Source of the DNA: Bacteroides sp. UBA7333 | Lineage (GTDB): Bacteria; Bacteroidota; Bacteroidia; Bacteroidales; Bacteroidaceae | DNA: 64,000 nucleotides | Direction of reading: 5' to 3' | Assembly: GCA_002471195.1 (NCBI GenBank) | Contig: DKPN01000018.1 | Coordinates: forward strand, 1 to 64,000 | Part shown: positions 26,258 through 35,296 of the stretch, in pieces | Position numbering within the stretch: position 1 is the stretch's first letter | Layout of the letters: each line of letters begins with the position of its first letter | Program-made: the position numbers and the translations under genes | Notes under the pieces: model-generated | Told to the model about the DNA's origin: nothing | The model's database searches: none | The model's input: the letters and a program-made list of their open reading frames with translations, nothing else

Positions 26258-27165
26258 AAAAAATCTTTATTCTTTTCATATTAGTATTGAGCTGCTCATC
26301 GGTATTCAGCCAAGAGCTAGATTGTAAGATTAGCATCAATCATCAGCAAATACAAGGAACAAACGTTCAGGTGTTCAAAACATTAGAGAACTCTTTGATG
26401 GAGTTTATCAATAATAGGAAATGGACATCGGCACAATATGAAATGAATGAAAGAATTCGTTGCTCATTTAACTTAACCGTAAAAAGCTACGATGAAGCCG
26501 AAGGCAGATGGGAATGCGATATGGTGATACAAGCCACTCGCCCAGTATACCAGTCAGGATATCAATCGGCCACTTTTAGTTTCAAAGACCCAGATGTAAA
26601 TTTTAATTATCGAGAGTTCGATCCGTTAGAATTGCGTGAAAACCAGATTGATAACAACCTATTGGCTGTTTTAGCTTACTATGCCTATATGATTATTGGT
26701 ATTGACATGGACTCAATGTCGCCCAAAGGGGGTACCGAAATGATTGTATCGGCTCAAAACATTGTTAACGCATCGCAAATGCTTAACGAACGAGGATGGA
26801 AAGCTTTCGACGATAGCAGAAACCGTTATGCTTTAGCCTACGATTATTTAGATGAAGGCATGAGCCCTATGCGCCAGCTTATCTACGAATATCATCGCAA
26901 AGGATTAGACGAGATGTCAACCAATGCCAACCGTGGTAGGGCTAGCATCACCCAAGCCATTGCTTTGTTAAAGAGTGCACGCGATAATAAACCCATGTCA
27001 TCGCTTCCTGTCATTTTTTCGGAAATCAAAAAAGATGAATTGATAAATATCTACGGACTCACCTCTCCTTCATCGCAAAGCGAACGCGATGAAATATTTA
27101 ATATCATGTCGAATATTAATCCATCGTTAAATACGGATTGGAATAAAATAAAATCTAAACAATAA
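26254..27165 (+). CDS. DUF4835-family secreted protein
   Basis: The 303-residue protein has a signal peptide (MKKIFILFILVLSCSSVFSQ). Its body has RCSFNLTVKSYDEAEGRW, a MVIQATRPVYQSGYQSATFSF segment and a LLAVLAYYAYMIIGIDMDSM helix, characteristic of DUF4835. The function is unknown. Location between coaBC and recN is, from memory, conserved in Bacteroidetes. It overlaps coaBC by four bases and abuts recN with no gap, so the genes form a tight operon. Confidence 0.85.
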   Translation: MKKIFILFILVLSCSSVFSQELDCKISINHQQIQGTNVQVFKTLENSLMEFINNRKWTSAQYEMNERIRCSFNLTVKSYDEAEGRWECDMVIQATRPVYQSGYQSATFSFKDPDVNFNYREFDPLELRENQIDNNLLAVLAYYAYMIIGIDMDSMSPKGGTEMIVSAQNIVNASQMLNERGWKAFDDSRNRYALAYDYLDEGMSPMRQLIYEYHRKGLDEMSTNANRGRASITQAIALLKSARDNKPMSSLPVIFSEIKKDELINIYGLTSPSSQSERDEIFNIMSNINPSLNTDWNKIKSKQ

Positions 27166-28827
27166 ATGCTAAGCTCGCTACACATTCAAAATTATGCACT
27201 CATTGAAGAATTAGATATTGATTTTTCTTCCGGCTTTTCGGTAATAACCGGTGAAACCGGTGCAGGTAAATCAATTATTTTGGGTGCTATCGGGTTATTA
27301 TTAGGTCAAAGAGCCGATGTTAAATCATTAAGACAAAATACAGCAAAGTGTGTGATCGAAGCACATTTTAAAGTCGGAAATTATGGAATGGAACCGTTCT
27401 TCCATCATAACAATTTCGAGTATGATGAAGAGTGTATTTTGCGTCGCGAAATTTATGCTACCGGCAAGAGTCGTGCATTCATCAACGACACACCTGCTGC
27501 TCTATCGCTAATGAAAGAGATTGGTGAACAATTGATTGATATCCATTCGCAACACCAAAATCTGCTTCTCAACAAAGAGGGATTTCAACTGAATGTACTC
27601 GATATCATAGCACACAATGAAGGCGAGTTATCCAATTATCAGCAACTCTACAAAGAGTATAAAAAGACAGAGGCCGAATGGAAAGATATCATCCAACAAG
27701 CCAATCAAAGCCAGGCAGATGAAGATTATATTAAGTTTCAATTAGAGCAACTATCAGAAGCTCATTTGGTGGAGGGCGAACAAGAAGAACTAGAAGAGGA
27801 AGTAGAATTGCTGAGCCATGCCGAGGAGATAAAAGCTACCCTTTATAAATTGGAACAACTTTTTTCGTCGGACGACAACGGACTTGCTTCGCTTCTTAAA
27901 GAAGGTATTAGTACCCTATCGAATTTACAAAAGATATATCCGTCATCATCCGAACTATATGATAGAATGCAAGGGGCATACATCGAATTGAAAGATATAT
28001 TCGATGAAATAAGCAACAAAGAAGAAAGCATCGAATACAATCCGCTACGTCTGAATGAAGCCAACGATCGTTTAAATACAATATTTGCTTTACAGCAAAA
28101 ACACCGGGTTAGCAACATTGGCGATTTAATCAATATTTTAAATGATTATGAAGCGCAGCTAAATAAAATCACTTCGTTCGAAGATAGAATCGAAGAGTTA
28201 AAACAGTTGAAAGAGAAACAATTTGGTCTCGTAAAAGAACAATCGGCAGTACTTACCCGTTCTCGTTTACAATCGGCTCAAGCCATTGAAAAAGAGATCA
28301 GTGAACGATTGTCAGTATTGGGTATGCCCAATGTTCAGTTTAAAATTGAAATGGGCAAACGCGATGAAGTAGGTGTTCATGGTGAAGATACAGTGAACTT
28401 CTTATTCTCGGCCAACAAAAATGGTTCTTTGCAAAACATATCGACTGTTGCTTCGGGAGGAGAAATAGCACGTATCATGTTGTCGATAAAAGCATTGATT
28501 GCCGGGGCCGTAAAGTTGCCTACCATTGTGTTCGATGAAATTGATACCGGTGTATCGGGAGAAATAGCCGATAGAATGGCCGATATCATGGAGGAGATGG
28601 GTAAAAGAGAAAGACAAGTGATTAGTATCACACACTTGCCTCAAATTGCCTCGCGTGGGAAAGAGCATTATAAAGTATACAAACTGGATAATGAAAACGA
28701 AACGGTGAGCCACATCAGAAGCTTAACCACAGCAGAGCGAATTGAAGAGATCGCTCATATGCTGAGTGGGGCCACCATTACAGATGCTGCACTCGAAAAT
28801 GCCAAAGCACTGTTAAAAGAAAAATAA
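27166..28827 (+). CDS. recN: DNA repair protein RecN
   Basis: RecN is an SMC-like ATPase of double-strand break repair. The 553-residue protein has the N-terminal Walker A GETGAGKSIILGAIG, a central coiled coil (about 150-370, rich in E, L, K and Q), and the C-terminal VASGGEIARIMLSIKA signature with Walker B TIVFDEIDTGVSGE. The length matches the family. It starts directly after the DUF4835 stop and is followed after 23 bases by rlmB. Confidence 0.96.
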   Translation: MLSSLHIQNYALIEELDIDFSSGFSVITGETGAGKSIILGAIGLLLGQRADVKSLRQNTAKCVIEAHFKVGNYGMEPFFHHNNFEYDEECILRREIYATGKSRAFINDTPAALSLMKEIGEQLIDIHSQHQNLLLNKEGFQLNVLDIIAHNEGELSNYQQLYKEYKKTEAEWKDIIQQANQSQADEDYIKFQLEQLSEAHLVEGEQEELEEEVELLSHAEEIKATLYKLEQLFSSDDNGLASLLKEGISTLSNLQKIYPSSSELYDRMQGAYIELKDIFDEISNKEESIEYNPLRLNEANDRLNTIFALQQKHRVSNIGDLINILNDYEAQLNKITSFEDRIEELKQLKEKQFGLVKEQSAVLTRSRLQSAQAIEKEISERLSVLGMPNVQFKIEMGKRDEVGVHGEDTVNFLFSANKNGSLQNISTVASGGEIARIMLSIKALIAGAVKLPTIVFDEIDTGVSGEIADRMADIMEEMGKRERQVISITHLPQIASRGKEHYKVYKLDNENETVSHIRSLTTAERIEEIAHMLSGATITDAALENAKALLKEK

Positions 28828-28850
28828 TTAAGGAATATATTACAAAGATT

Positions 28851-29588
28851 ATGGATAAAAATGAAATGATATTTGGCGTACGCGCCGTTATCGAAGCAAT
28901 TCAAGCAGGTAAAGAAATTGATAAAATTCTAGTAAAAAAAGATATTCAAAGCGATTTATCGAAAGAACTATTTGCTGCTATTAAAGGTACTTTCATACCT
29001 GTACAACGCGTTCCTGTAGAACGTATCAACCGCATTACTCGCAAAAATCACCAAGGAGTGGTAGCTTACATCTCGAGTGTGACTTATCAAAAAACTGAAG
29101 ATTTAGTTCCATTCATGTTTGAAGAAGGAAAGAACCCTCTATTTATTATGTTAGATGGAATTACCGATGTGCGTAACTTTGGTGCCATTGCTCGTACATG
29201 CGAATGCGCCGGAGTAGATGCCATCATCATACCTGCAAGAGGCAGTGTTACTGTCAATGCCGACGCAATGAAAACATCGGCAGGAGCACTTCATACGCTT
29301 CCTGTATGCAAAGAACAAAATCTTAAAAACACATTGCAATATTTGAAAGATAGCGGTTTTAGAATTATTGCGGCTACCGAAAAAGGCGATTACGATTATA
29401 CAAAGGCCGATTATACCGGTCCTACTTGTATTATCATGGGATCGGAAGATACAGGTGTTGCATACGAAAACCTAGCACTTTGCGATGAATGGGTACGAAT
29501 TCCGATTCTGGGAACAATCGAGTCATTAAACGTATCGGTAGCAGCCGGTATTTTAATGTACGAAGCGGTAAAACAAAGACAAGAATAA
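28851..29588 (+). CDS. rlmB: 23S rRNA (guanosine-2'-O-)-methyltransferase RlmB
   Basis: This SPOUT-family (TrmH/SpoU) enzyme uses SAM to 2'-O-methylate a guanosine in 23S rRNA. The 245-residue protein has an N-terminal substrate-binding domain (FGVRAVIEAIQAGKEIDKIL) and the three SPOUT motifs DVRNFGAIART, IIMGSEDTGV and IPILGTIESLNVSVAAGIL. RlmB is the closest match; a related tRNA or rRNA target is possible. Confidence 0.9.
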   Translation: MDKNEMIFGVRAVIEAIQAGKEIDKILVKKDIQSDLSKELFAAIKGTFIPVQRVPVERINRITRKNHQGVVAYISSVTYQKTEDLVPFMFEEGKNPLFIMLDGITDVRNFGAIARTCECAGVDAIIIPARGSVTVNADAMKTSAGALHTLPVCKEQNLKNTLQYLKDSGFRIIAATEKGDYDYTKADYTGPTCIIMGSEDTGVAYENLALCDEWVRIPILGTIESLNVSVAAGILMYEAVKQRQE

Positions 29589-29605
29589 CAAACATAAATT
29601 ATACC

Positions 29606-31306
29606 ATGAAAAAATTACTATTATTACTCATCATTTGCCTGACCACACAACTGGCGAATGCACAAACGCCTAAATGGCTCGAAAAGGCTAAAAAGGCTGT
29701 TTTTTCAATTATCACCTATGATAAAGACAACAATATTCTAAAAACCGGTAATGGTTTTTTTGTCACGGAAGATGGTATTGCATTATCCGATTATTCGTTG
29801 TTTAAAGATGCATACAAAGGTGTTATCATCAATGCCGATGGCAGACAGATGTCGGTAGAGAGTATATTGGGTGCAAATGATATGTATGATGTAATTAAAT
29901 TCAAGGTATCAATTACTGACAAAAAAGTTGCGGCATTAAATATAGCTTCCCATCCTCTTGCGGTAGGTGCCGAAGCATATTTATTGCCCTATTCTACTCA
30001 AAAAGATAAGACCATTGCCATAGGAACGGTGAAGGAAACTAGCAAAATCAATGATAAGTATAACTACTATACATTGAACATCCAAATGAAGGATAAAATG
30101 ATCAGTTGTCCGGTGTTAAATTCGAATGGTCAAGTATTTGGTATTGCACAAAAAGCTACCGGAAAAGACTCGTTAAGCATCTGCTATGCAGCAAGTGCCG
30201 CATTCGCTATGTCGCAAAGCATTAGCGGTCTTTCGATTAATGATATTGCACTCAACAATATTCATATTAAGAAAGCACTTCCCAATTCAGAAGATCAAGC
30301 ATTGATTTATCTGTTTGTAGCCTCCTCGCAGTTGCCCGTGAATGATTATATGGCATTATTGAATGATTTCATCAGTACCTATCCCAACAATCCCGAAGGA
30401 TACTCAAGAAGAGCATCGGCAACCATCTACAACGAAAATAATCAAGAAGGCTTTAACAAAGCTGCCCAAGATTATGAAAGAGCGTTGAAAGTAGCTTCTA
30501 AAAAAGAGGAAGTTTACTACTCATTGGCAAAGCAAATTTACAATTATCAATTAGAAAAGCCCGAAACAGTTTACAATGACTGGACATTTGATAAAGCCAT
30601 TGAAAATATTAATAAAGCAATAGCGATCAACCCACTACCCTTGTATATGCAAACGGCTGGCGATATCTATTTTGCGAACAAAGATTTTGAGAATGCAGCC
30701 CAATGGTACGACAAAGTAAATACCACCAATTTGGCTTCATCGGCCAGTTTCTTTAGCGCAGCAAAAACGAAAGAGATATTAGGCAGAGAAGGCAGTGAAG
30801 TGATTGCTTTGATGGACAGCTGTATTGCACATGCGGGAACCCCCGTCACAGTAGTAAACGCACCCTATCTATTGGAGCGTGCACAAATGTTGATGAACAA
30901 TAATCAATACCGTAATGCAGTTAAAGATTATGATAGTTATTATGAAGCCGTGAGCGGTCAAGTAAACGATGTGTTTTACTACTACAGAGAGCAAGCTGCC
31001 CTACAAGCGAAGCAATATCAAAGAGCGTTGAATGACATCAACGATGCGATTCGATTGAATCCGAATGAACAAATGTATCAAATAGAGCTAGCAGTTATCA
31101 ACATCAGAGTGGCTCGATTCAAAGAGGCGGTAGAAGTATTAAATACCATCATTGCCAAAGACCCTGCATATGGAGAAGCTTATCGATTGTTGGGCATTTG
31201 CCAAGTGCAATTAAAAGAGACTGCCGCTGCATGTAAAAACTTTGCCAAAGCAAAAGAGCTAGGCGACACACATGTGGATGAACTCATTCAAAAACATTGT
31301 AAATAA
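29606..31306 (+). CDS. degenerate trypsin-like protease domain with TPR repeats
   Basis: The 566-residue protein has a signal peptide (MKKLLLLLIICLTTQLANAQ), then a trypsin/DegP-like fold (about 28-220: GNGFFVTEDGIALSDYSLF, YDVIKFKV, SCPVLNSNGQVFGIAQK), then several TPR units (about 280-566). Aligned by eye to DegP, the catalytic histidine and serine positions are replaced, so it is probably a non-catalytic scaffold in the periplasm. The start is set at 29606, because upstream codons overlap rlmB and add a non-signal extension. It lies 17 bases after rlmB. Confidence 0.8.
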   Translation: MKKLLLLLIICLTTQLANAQTPKWLEKAKKAVFSIITYDKDNNILKTGNGFFVTEDGIALSDYSLFKDAYKGVIINADGRQMSVESILGANDMYDVIKFKVSITDKKVAALNIASHPLAVGAEAYLLPYSTQKDKTIAIGTVKETSKINDKYNYYTLNIQMKDKMISCPVLNSNGQVFGIAQKATGKDSLSICYAASAAFAMSQSISGLSINDIALNNIHIKKALPNSEDQALIYLFVASSQLPVNDYMALLNDFISTYPNNPEGYSRRASATIYNENNQEGFNKAAQDYERALKVASKKEEVYYSLAKQIYNYQLEKPETVYNDWTFDKAIENINKAIAINPLPLYMQTAGDIYFANKDFENAAQWYDKVNTTNLASSASFFSAAKTKEILGREGSEVIALMDSCIAHAGTPVTVVNAPYLLERAQMLMNNNQYRNAVKDYDSYYEAVSGQVNDVFYYYREQAALQAKQYQRALNDINDAIRLNPNEQMYQIELAVINIRVARFKEAVEVLNTIIAKDPAYGEAYRLLGICQVQLKETAAACKNFAKAKELGDTHVDELIQKHCK

Positions 31307-31314
31307 TAAAAAAA

Positions 31315-31346
31315 TATTCCCTTTATCGTAATTGATAAAGGGAATA
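31315..31346. terminator. hairpin after the TPR protein gene
   Basis: A perfect 13-bp stem (31315-31327 with 31334-31346) has a 6-nt loop. The plus side lacks a good T run; an A run precedes the stem. Terminator function on the plus strand is plausible but weak. Confidence 0.5.
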
Positions 31347-31555
31347 ATACGAAGATATATTTATTTATATCTTTCTTCTTGAATAGTTAAGATAGGTTGT
31401 ATATTGTTTATGTGTATAAGCTCTTGTTTATATATTAAATGCATCCATTAACGATTTACTGCATCGAGTAGTATGGTTTTTATAAAAAAAAGAATAATAC
31501 TCACTTAATATATTAATATTCAATCAAATATTATTAAAATAAATAATTCGAAAAA

Positions 31556-31930
31556 ATGAAAAAAGTTATTTGCAGTCCAAAAGCACCCGGTGCTATCGGA
31601 CCCTACAGCCAAGCTATCGAAGCCAATGGAATGGTATTTGTATCAGGACAATTGCCGATCAATGCCGAGAATGGAGAAATGCCAGAAGGCATTGCTGCAC
31701 AAGCTCGTCAATCTTTAGAAAACATGAAAAGTATCTTAGCAGAGGCAGGTTTAACAATGGCCAACGTAGTTAAAACAACCGTTTTCTTGCAAGATATGTC
31801 GCTTTTTGTAGGCATGAACGAAGTGTATGCTACCTATTTCGAAGGCGATTTTCCTGCAAGATCGGCTTTTGCTGTTAAAGCCCTTCCAAAAGACGCTTTA
31901 GTTGAAATCGAATGTATCGCGGTGAGATAA
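31556..31930 (+). CDS. ridA: RidA family reactive imine/enamine deaminase
   Basis: It hydrolyses reactive 2-aminoacrylate and related imines released by PLP enzymes, sparing other PLP enzymes from damage. The 124-residue trimeric-type protein has APGAIGPYSQAIEANGMVFVSGQ, the conserved QARQSLENMKSIL helix and FPARSAFAVKALPKDALVEIE with the catalytic arginine. Its last 33 bases overlap the convergent folC gene. Confidence 0.95.
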   Translation: MKKVICSPKAPGAIGPYSQAIEANGMVFVSGQLPINAENGEMPEGIAAQARQSLENMKSILAEAGLTMANVVKTTVFLQDMSLFVGMNEVYATYFEGDFPARSAFAVKALPKDALVEIECIAVR

Positions 31931-33193
31931 TAAATCGGCTACGATAAAAGTACTGCCTCCTACAAAGATCACATCTTCGGGGAGGCTATTTTTTTGTGCC
32001 GCTTTCACTGCCTCTACAACAGTAGGATAACTATCACCTTGCAAATGATGCAGCTGCGCCAGCTCTTTCAACTCCACTTCATTGAGAGCACGCGGAATAC
32101 TTGCCTTGGTAAAATAATAGTGTGCATCGCGAGGCAAAAGAGCCAACACACCAGTAACATCTTTATCGTTCACCATACCAATTACGATATGCAGCTGGTG
32201 ATATTTTAAAGCCGACAATTGCTTCACAATATATTTAATTCCGGCCGTGTTGTGGCCTGTATCGCAAATTGTCAAAGGCGATTGTGCCAGTACGTGCCAA
32301 CGCCCCATCAAACCGGTGAGTTGACTTACATGACCAAATCCGTTGCATACGGCCTGTTGATCGATAGTATATCCCAATCGTTGCAACTGCTTTATTGCGT
32401 TCAATATGGTATTGGCATTGATGATCTGATAAGTACCGCCCAATTCACTTTGAAAAGTACCGAAGCTTTTCGTTTGATAAGTAAAGCCATGATTCATTTC
32501 CGAATACAATATTTCTATATCGTCTTCGGCAAAGATGATGGGCGCCTTTTGGATTTGTGCTTTATAGGAGAAAACTTGTCGGGTAGCTTCGGTGGTTTCG
32601 CCTATCACAACAGGTGTGGCGGCTTTAATGATACCTGCTTTCTCGGTTGCGATATCGGTCAGTGTATTGCCCAAAAACTGAGTATGATCGTAACTGATGT
32701 TGGTAATCACACTTAAGTCGGGCGAAATGATATTGGTACAATCCAATCGGCCTCCCAAACCCACTTCAATAATAGCAACATCTACGTTTGAATAGGCAAA
32801 ATAATGAAAAGCCAACGCGGTGGTCAACTCAAAAAACGAGAGTTGCAGACTTTCGAAATAAGACCTATTTCGGTGTACAAAATCGATTACATACTGTTCG
32901 GGAATCATATCACCATTTATACGAATACGCTCTCTAAAATCGATTAAATGTGGCGATGTATATAGACCTACTTTATAACCGGCCGATTGCAATATAGCTG
33001 CAATAGTATGCGAGCAAGAGCCCTTCCCATTGGTTCCTCCTATGTGAATAGAGCGAAACTTACGATGCGGATAACCGAAATGTTCATCTAAGGCATACGT
33101 GTTTTCCAAACCCTCTTTATAAGCCTTTCCGCCAACTTGCTGAAACATAGGTACACTATCGTACAAATATTGTATTGTTTCTTGATAATTCAT
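31898..33193 (-). CDS. folC: bifunctional folylpolyglutamate/dihydrofolate synthase
   Basis: The 431-residue ATP-dependent ligase joins glutamate to dihydropteroate or folates. It has the P-loop IGGTNGKGSCSHTIAAIL, GLYTSPHLIDFRERI, IEVGLGGRLDCTN, SYDHTQFLGNTLTDIATEKAGI and the C-terminal CDTGHNTAGI. The chosen start gives MNYQETIQYLYDSVP; an ATG five codons earlier (33208) is also possible. The 3' end overlaps ridA by 33 bases, tail to tail. Confidence 0.93.
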   Translation of the reverse strand: MNYQETIQYLYDSVPMFQQVGGKAYKEGLENTYALDEHFGYPHRKFRSIHIGGTNGKGSCSHTIAAILQSAGYKVGLYTSPHLIDFRERIRINGDMIPEQYVIDFVHRNRSYFESLQLSFFELTTALAFHYFAYSNVDVAIIEVGLGGRLDCTNIISPDLSVITNISYDHTQFLGNTLTDIATEKAGIIKAATPVVIGETTEATRQVFSYKAQIQKAPIIFAEDDIEILYSEMNHGFTYQTKSFGTFQSELGGTYQIINANTILNAIKQLQRLGYTIDQQAVCNGFGHVSQLTGLMGRWHVLAQSPLTICDTGHNTAGIKYIVKQLSALKYHQLHIVIGMVNDKDVTGVLALLPRDAHYYFTKASIPRALNEVELKELAQLHHLQGDSYPTVVEAVKAAQKNSLPEDVIFVGGSTFIVADLLSHRDTFDFN

Positions 33194-33309
33194 ACATTCA
33201 TTTGCCATATTTTACGCAGTATAAAACAAAACCATATATCTTGATTGTTTATATAGTAACAATCAAATTTAATTGGTTGCAAATATCAACATTTAAATTC
33301 AACGAGCAT

Positions 33310-34635
33310 ATGGGAACAAAGAAAAACTTCATTATCGATACCAATGTTATTCTTCACGATTATAACTGTTTGAAGAATTTCGAAGAAAATGACATCTATT
33401 TACCAATCGTGGTATTAGAAGAACTCGATAAATTTAAAAAAGGAAACGAACAGATCAACTATAATGCTCGTGAATTTGTGCGCGAACTCGACTTGATGAC
33501 AGACAACAATCTATTTAGCACCGGAGCTTCGTTGGGTACGGGCTTGGGTAGATTATTCATCGTTACCGGAGATGTAGAATCGCCATTGGTAAACACTTCG
33601 TTTCCCGAAAGAAAACCCGATCATCAAATCCTTGCAGTAGCCGATTATATCGCTAGAAAATATCCGAAGATGCAAACAATCTTGGTCACTAAGGATGTTA
33701 ATTTGCGAATGAAAGCACGCTCCATAGGTATCGATTGCGAAGATTATATCAATGACAAGGTAACCAATATTGATATTTTTGAAAAAACCAATGAGGTGTA
33801 CGAGGGAATACCTGCCGAAATGATTGATAAAATTTACGCTTCGAAAGAGGGAGTGGATATTGATGAATTTGAAATTAAAGATCTTGTATCGCCAAATGAA
33901 TGCTTTATTCTAAAAAGCGATCGAAGCAGTGTATTGGCACGTTTCAACCCATTTAAACATGCGATTGTCAAAGTCAACAAGGTTAAAAATTATGGCATCG
34001 AACCCCGCAATACCGAACAAAGTTTTGCATTCGAAATATTAAACGATCCCGATATTAAGTTGGTGGCTCTTACCGGTAAAGCCGGCACCGGCAAAACATT
34101 GCTGGCACTTGCCGCAGCTCTTAATAACTTAAATGTTTATAAGCAGATATTATTGGCGCGCCCTATTGTTGCCCTATCCAACAAAGATCTCGGTTTCTTG
34201 CCGGGCGATGCAAAAGAAAAAGTAGCCCCCTATATGCAGCCTCTATTCGACAACTTGAATGTTATAAAACACCAGTTTTCGGCCAATTCGCCAGAGATTA
34301 AACGCTTGGATGATATGCAAAAAAGCGAACAGTTGGTAATTGAGGCATTGGCTTACATCAGAGGACGCAGCTTAAGCGATACGTATTGCATCATTGATGA
34401 AGCCCAAAACTTGACTCCACACGAAGTAAAAACAATTATTACACGTGCCGGAGAAGGTACTAAGATGATTTTTACAGGCGATATTCAACAGATTGATCAA
34501 CCTTATCTTGATAGTGAGTCAAACGGTTTGGTATATATGATTGATAAAATGAAAGGACAAAAAATATTTGCGCACATCAATTTAATAAAAGGCGAAAGAA
34601 GTCAGCTCAGTGAACTGGCAAGTAACTTGTTGTAA
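33310..34635 (+). CDS. PIN-PhoH fusion ATPase
   Basis: The 441-residue protein joins an N-terminal PIN nuclease-like domain (KKNFIIDTNVILHDYN, VVLEELDKFKKG, ILVTKDVNLRMKA) to a PhoH ATPase (Walker A GKAGTGKTLLALA, Walker B CIIDEAQNLTPHE, then FTGDIQQIDQPYLD). Proteins of this PhoH2/YlaK type are thought to act as RNA helicase-nucleases. The start is set at MGTKKNF, because the upstream reading includes 45 non-conserved residues. It is divergent from folC. Confidence 0.9.
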   Translation: MGTKKNFIIDTNVILHDYNCLKNFEENDIYLPIVVLEELDKFKKGNEQINYNAREFVRELDLMTDNNLFSTGASLGTGLGRLFIVTGDVESPLVNTSFPERKPDHQILAVADYIARKYPKMQTILVTKDVNLRMKARSIGIDCEDYINDKVTNIDIFEKTNEVYEGIPAEMIDKIYASKEGVDIDEFEIKDLVSPNECFILKSDRSSVLARFNPFKHAIVKVNKVKNYGIEPRNTEQSFAFEILNDPDIKLVALTGKAGTGKTLLALAAALNNLNVYKQILLARPIVALSNKDLGFLPGDAKEKVAPYMQPLFDNLNVIKHQFSANSPEIKRLDDMQKSEQLVIEALAYIRGRSLSDTYCIIDEAQNLTPHEVKTIITRAGEGTKMIFTGDIQQIDQPYLDSESNGLVYMIDKMKGQKIFAHINLIKGERSQLSELASNLL

Positions 34636-34665
34636 CGAGTAGAAATATTGAATACTAAAAATATA

Positions 34666-34707
34666 GTTGTCATTGCGAACGAATGGGCGAGCAATGGCAA
34701 CTTTTTT
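34666..34707 (+). terminator. terminator after the PhoH gene, in a GTCATTGCGA-type repeat
   Basis: An 11-bp stem (34666-34676 with 34691-34701, one G-T pair) is followed by six T residues. The left arm and loop resemble the GTCATTGCGA-(N)-GCAAT palindromic repeat seen between genes in many bacteria, so a mobile or palindromic element may have become the terminator. Confidence 0.7.
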
Positions 34708-34763
34708 ATGCTTTTATATATAAGCACAAAAGCAAAGCATGGGTCATGCCCCCATTTTATAAT

Positions 34764-34777
34764 TGTAGATATCTACA
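34764..34777. promoter_or_regulatory. 14-bp perfect palindrome
   Basis: TGTAGATATCTACA reads identically on both strands. It lies between the PhoH terminator and the long inverted repeat. It could be a dimeric-regulator site, but no adjacent gene start supports that. Confidence 0.35.
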
Positions 34778-34898
34778 TGTTTAACTATTAACTTTTTAAT
34801 GGATAAATATTAAGGTTTCACCTGCAAAATACAAAGAAGATACTCATAGGTTTCTCCCTAATTTTATAAACAATAAATAGCGACAAACAGAGCAATGA

Positions 34899-35099
34899 CA
34901 AGCAACAACCGAAGTTGATATTTTAACAACCATATCGACACACACCTTTACTAACGAAACAATTCTCCAAACAAATCGACATCCTACTACTAGCATAGCG
35001 AAACAGATAGATTCATTGTATACCATCTACAGAATGGACAACGGTGATGGCATCATTGATTGCAAACGCAACTATAATAGCCCTACAAAAATCGTATAA
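34899..35099 (+). pseudogene. possible protein remnant
   Basis: A frame of 66 codons is open from just after a TGA to a TAA at 35097-35099. It lacks a plausible start but has protein-like composition, including SIAKQIDSLYTIYRMDNGDG. It may be the 3' relic of a decayed gene or a chance open frame. The family is not recognised. Confidence 0.2.
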
Positions 35100-35159
35100 T
35101 TTCTAAAAGAAAAACACATTGCATTAATATACAGCTGATTATAAAATTTAGATCTTCAT

Positions 35160-35204
35160 AATGTATACATCAAGGTATGTTCAACGGGTATTGATGTATA
35201 CATT
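35160..35204. repeat. 14-bp inverted repeat with nested palindromes
   Basis: The arms at 35160-35173 and 35191-35204 are perfect reverse complements around 17 nt, and each arm contains the 10-bp palindrome ATGTATACAT. No T run follows, so it is not a typical terminator. It lies about 300 bases upstream of the esterase gene. Confidence 0.6.
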
Positions 35205-35233
35205 AAGGGGGGCAAATGTTACATTTATGCCAC

Positions 35234-35257
35234 AAAGAAAAGAAAAGAAAAGAAAAG
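35234..35257. repeat. AAAAG microsatellite
   Basis: Nearly five copies of the 5-base unit AAAAG occur in a row. It is non-coding and about 245 bases upstream of the esterase start. Confidence 0.8.
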
Positions 35258-35276
35258 CAAATACATCCCCCTCTAT

Positions 35277-35296
35277 CCCCCTTTATTGAAAGGGGG
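35277..35296. repeat. C/G-rich intergenic hairpin
   Basis: CCCCCTTT (35277-35284) and AAAGGGGG (35289-35296) flank a 4-nt loop. Further C-rich and G-rich stretches surround it. It resembles common Bacteroidetes intergenic palindromes; no specific function is seen. Confidence 0.5.

Noticed and set aside
32219..32716. A 165-codon frame antisense to folC
   Set aside because: It mirrors folC codons; no ribosome binding site or protein motif is seen.
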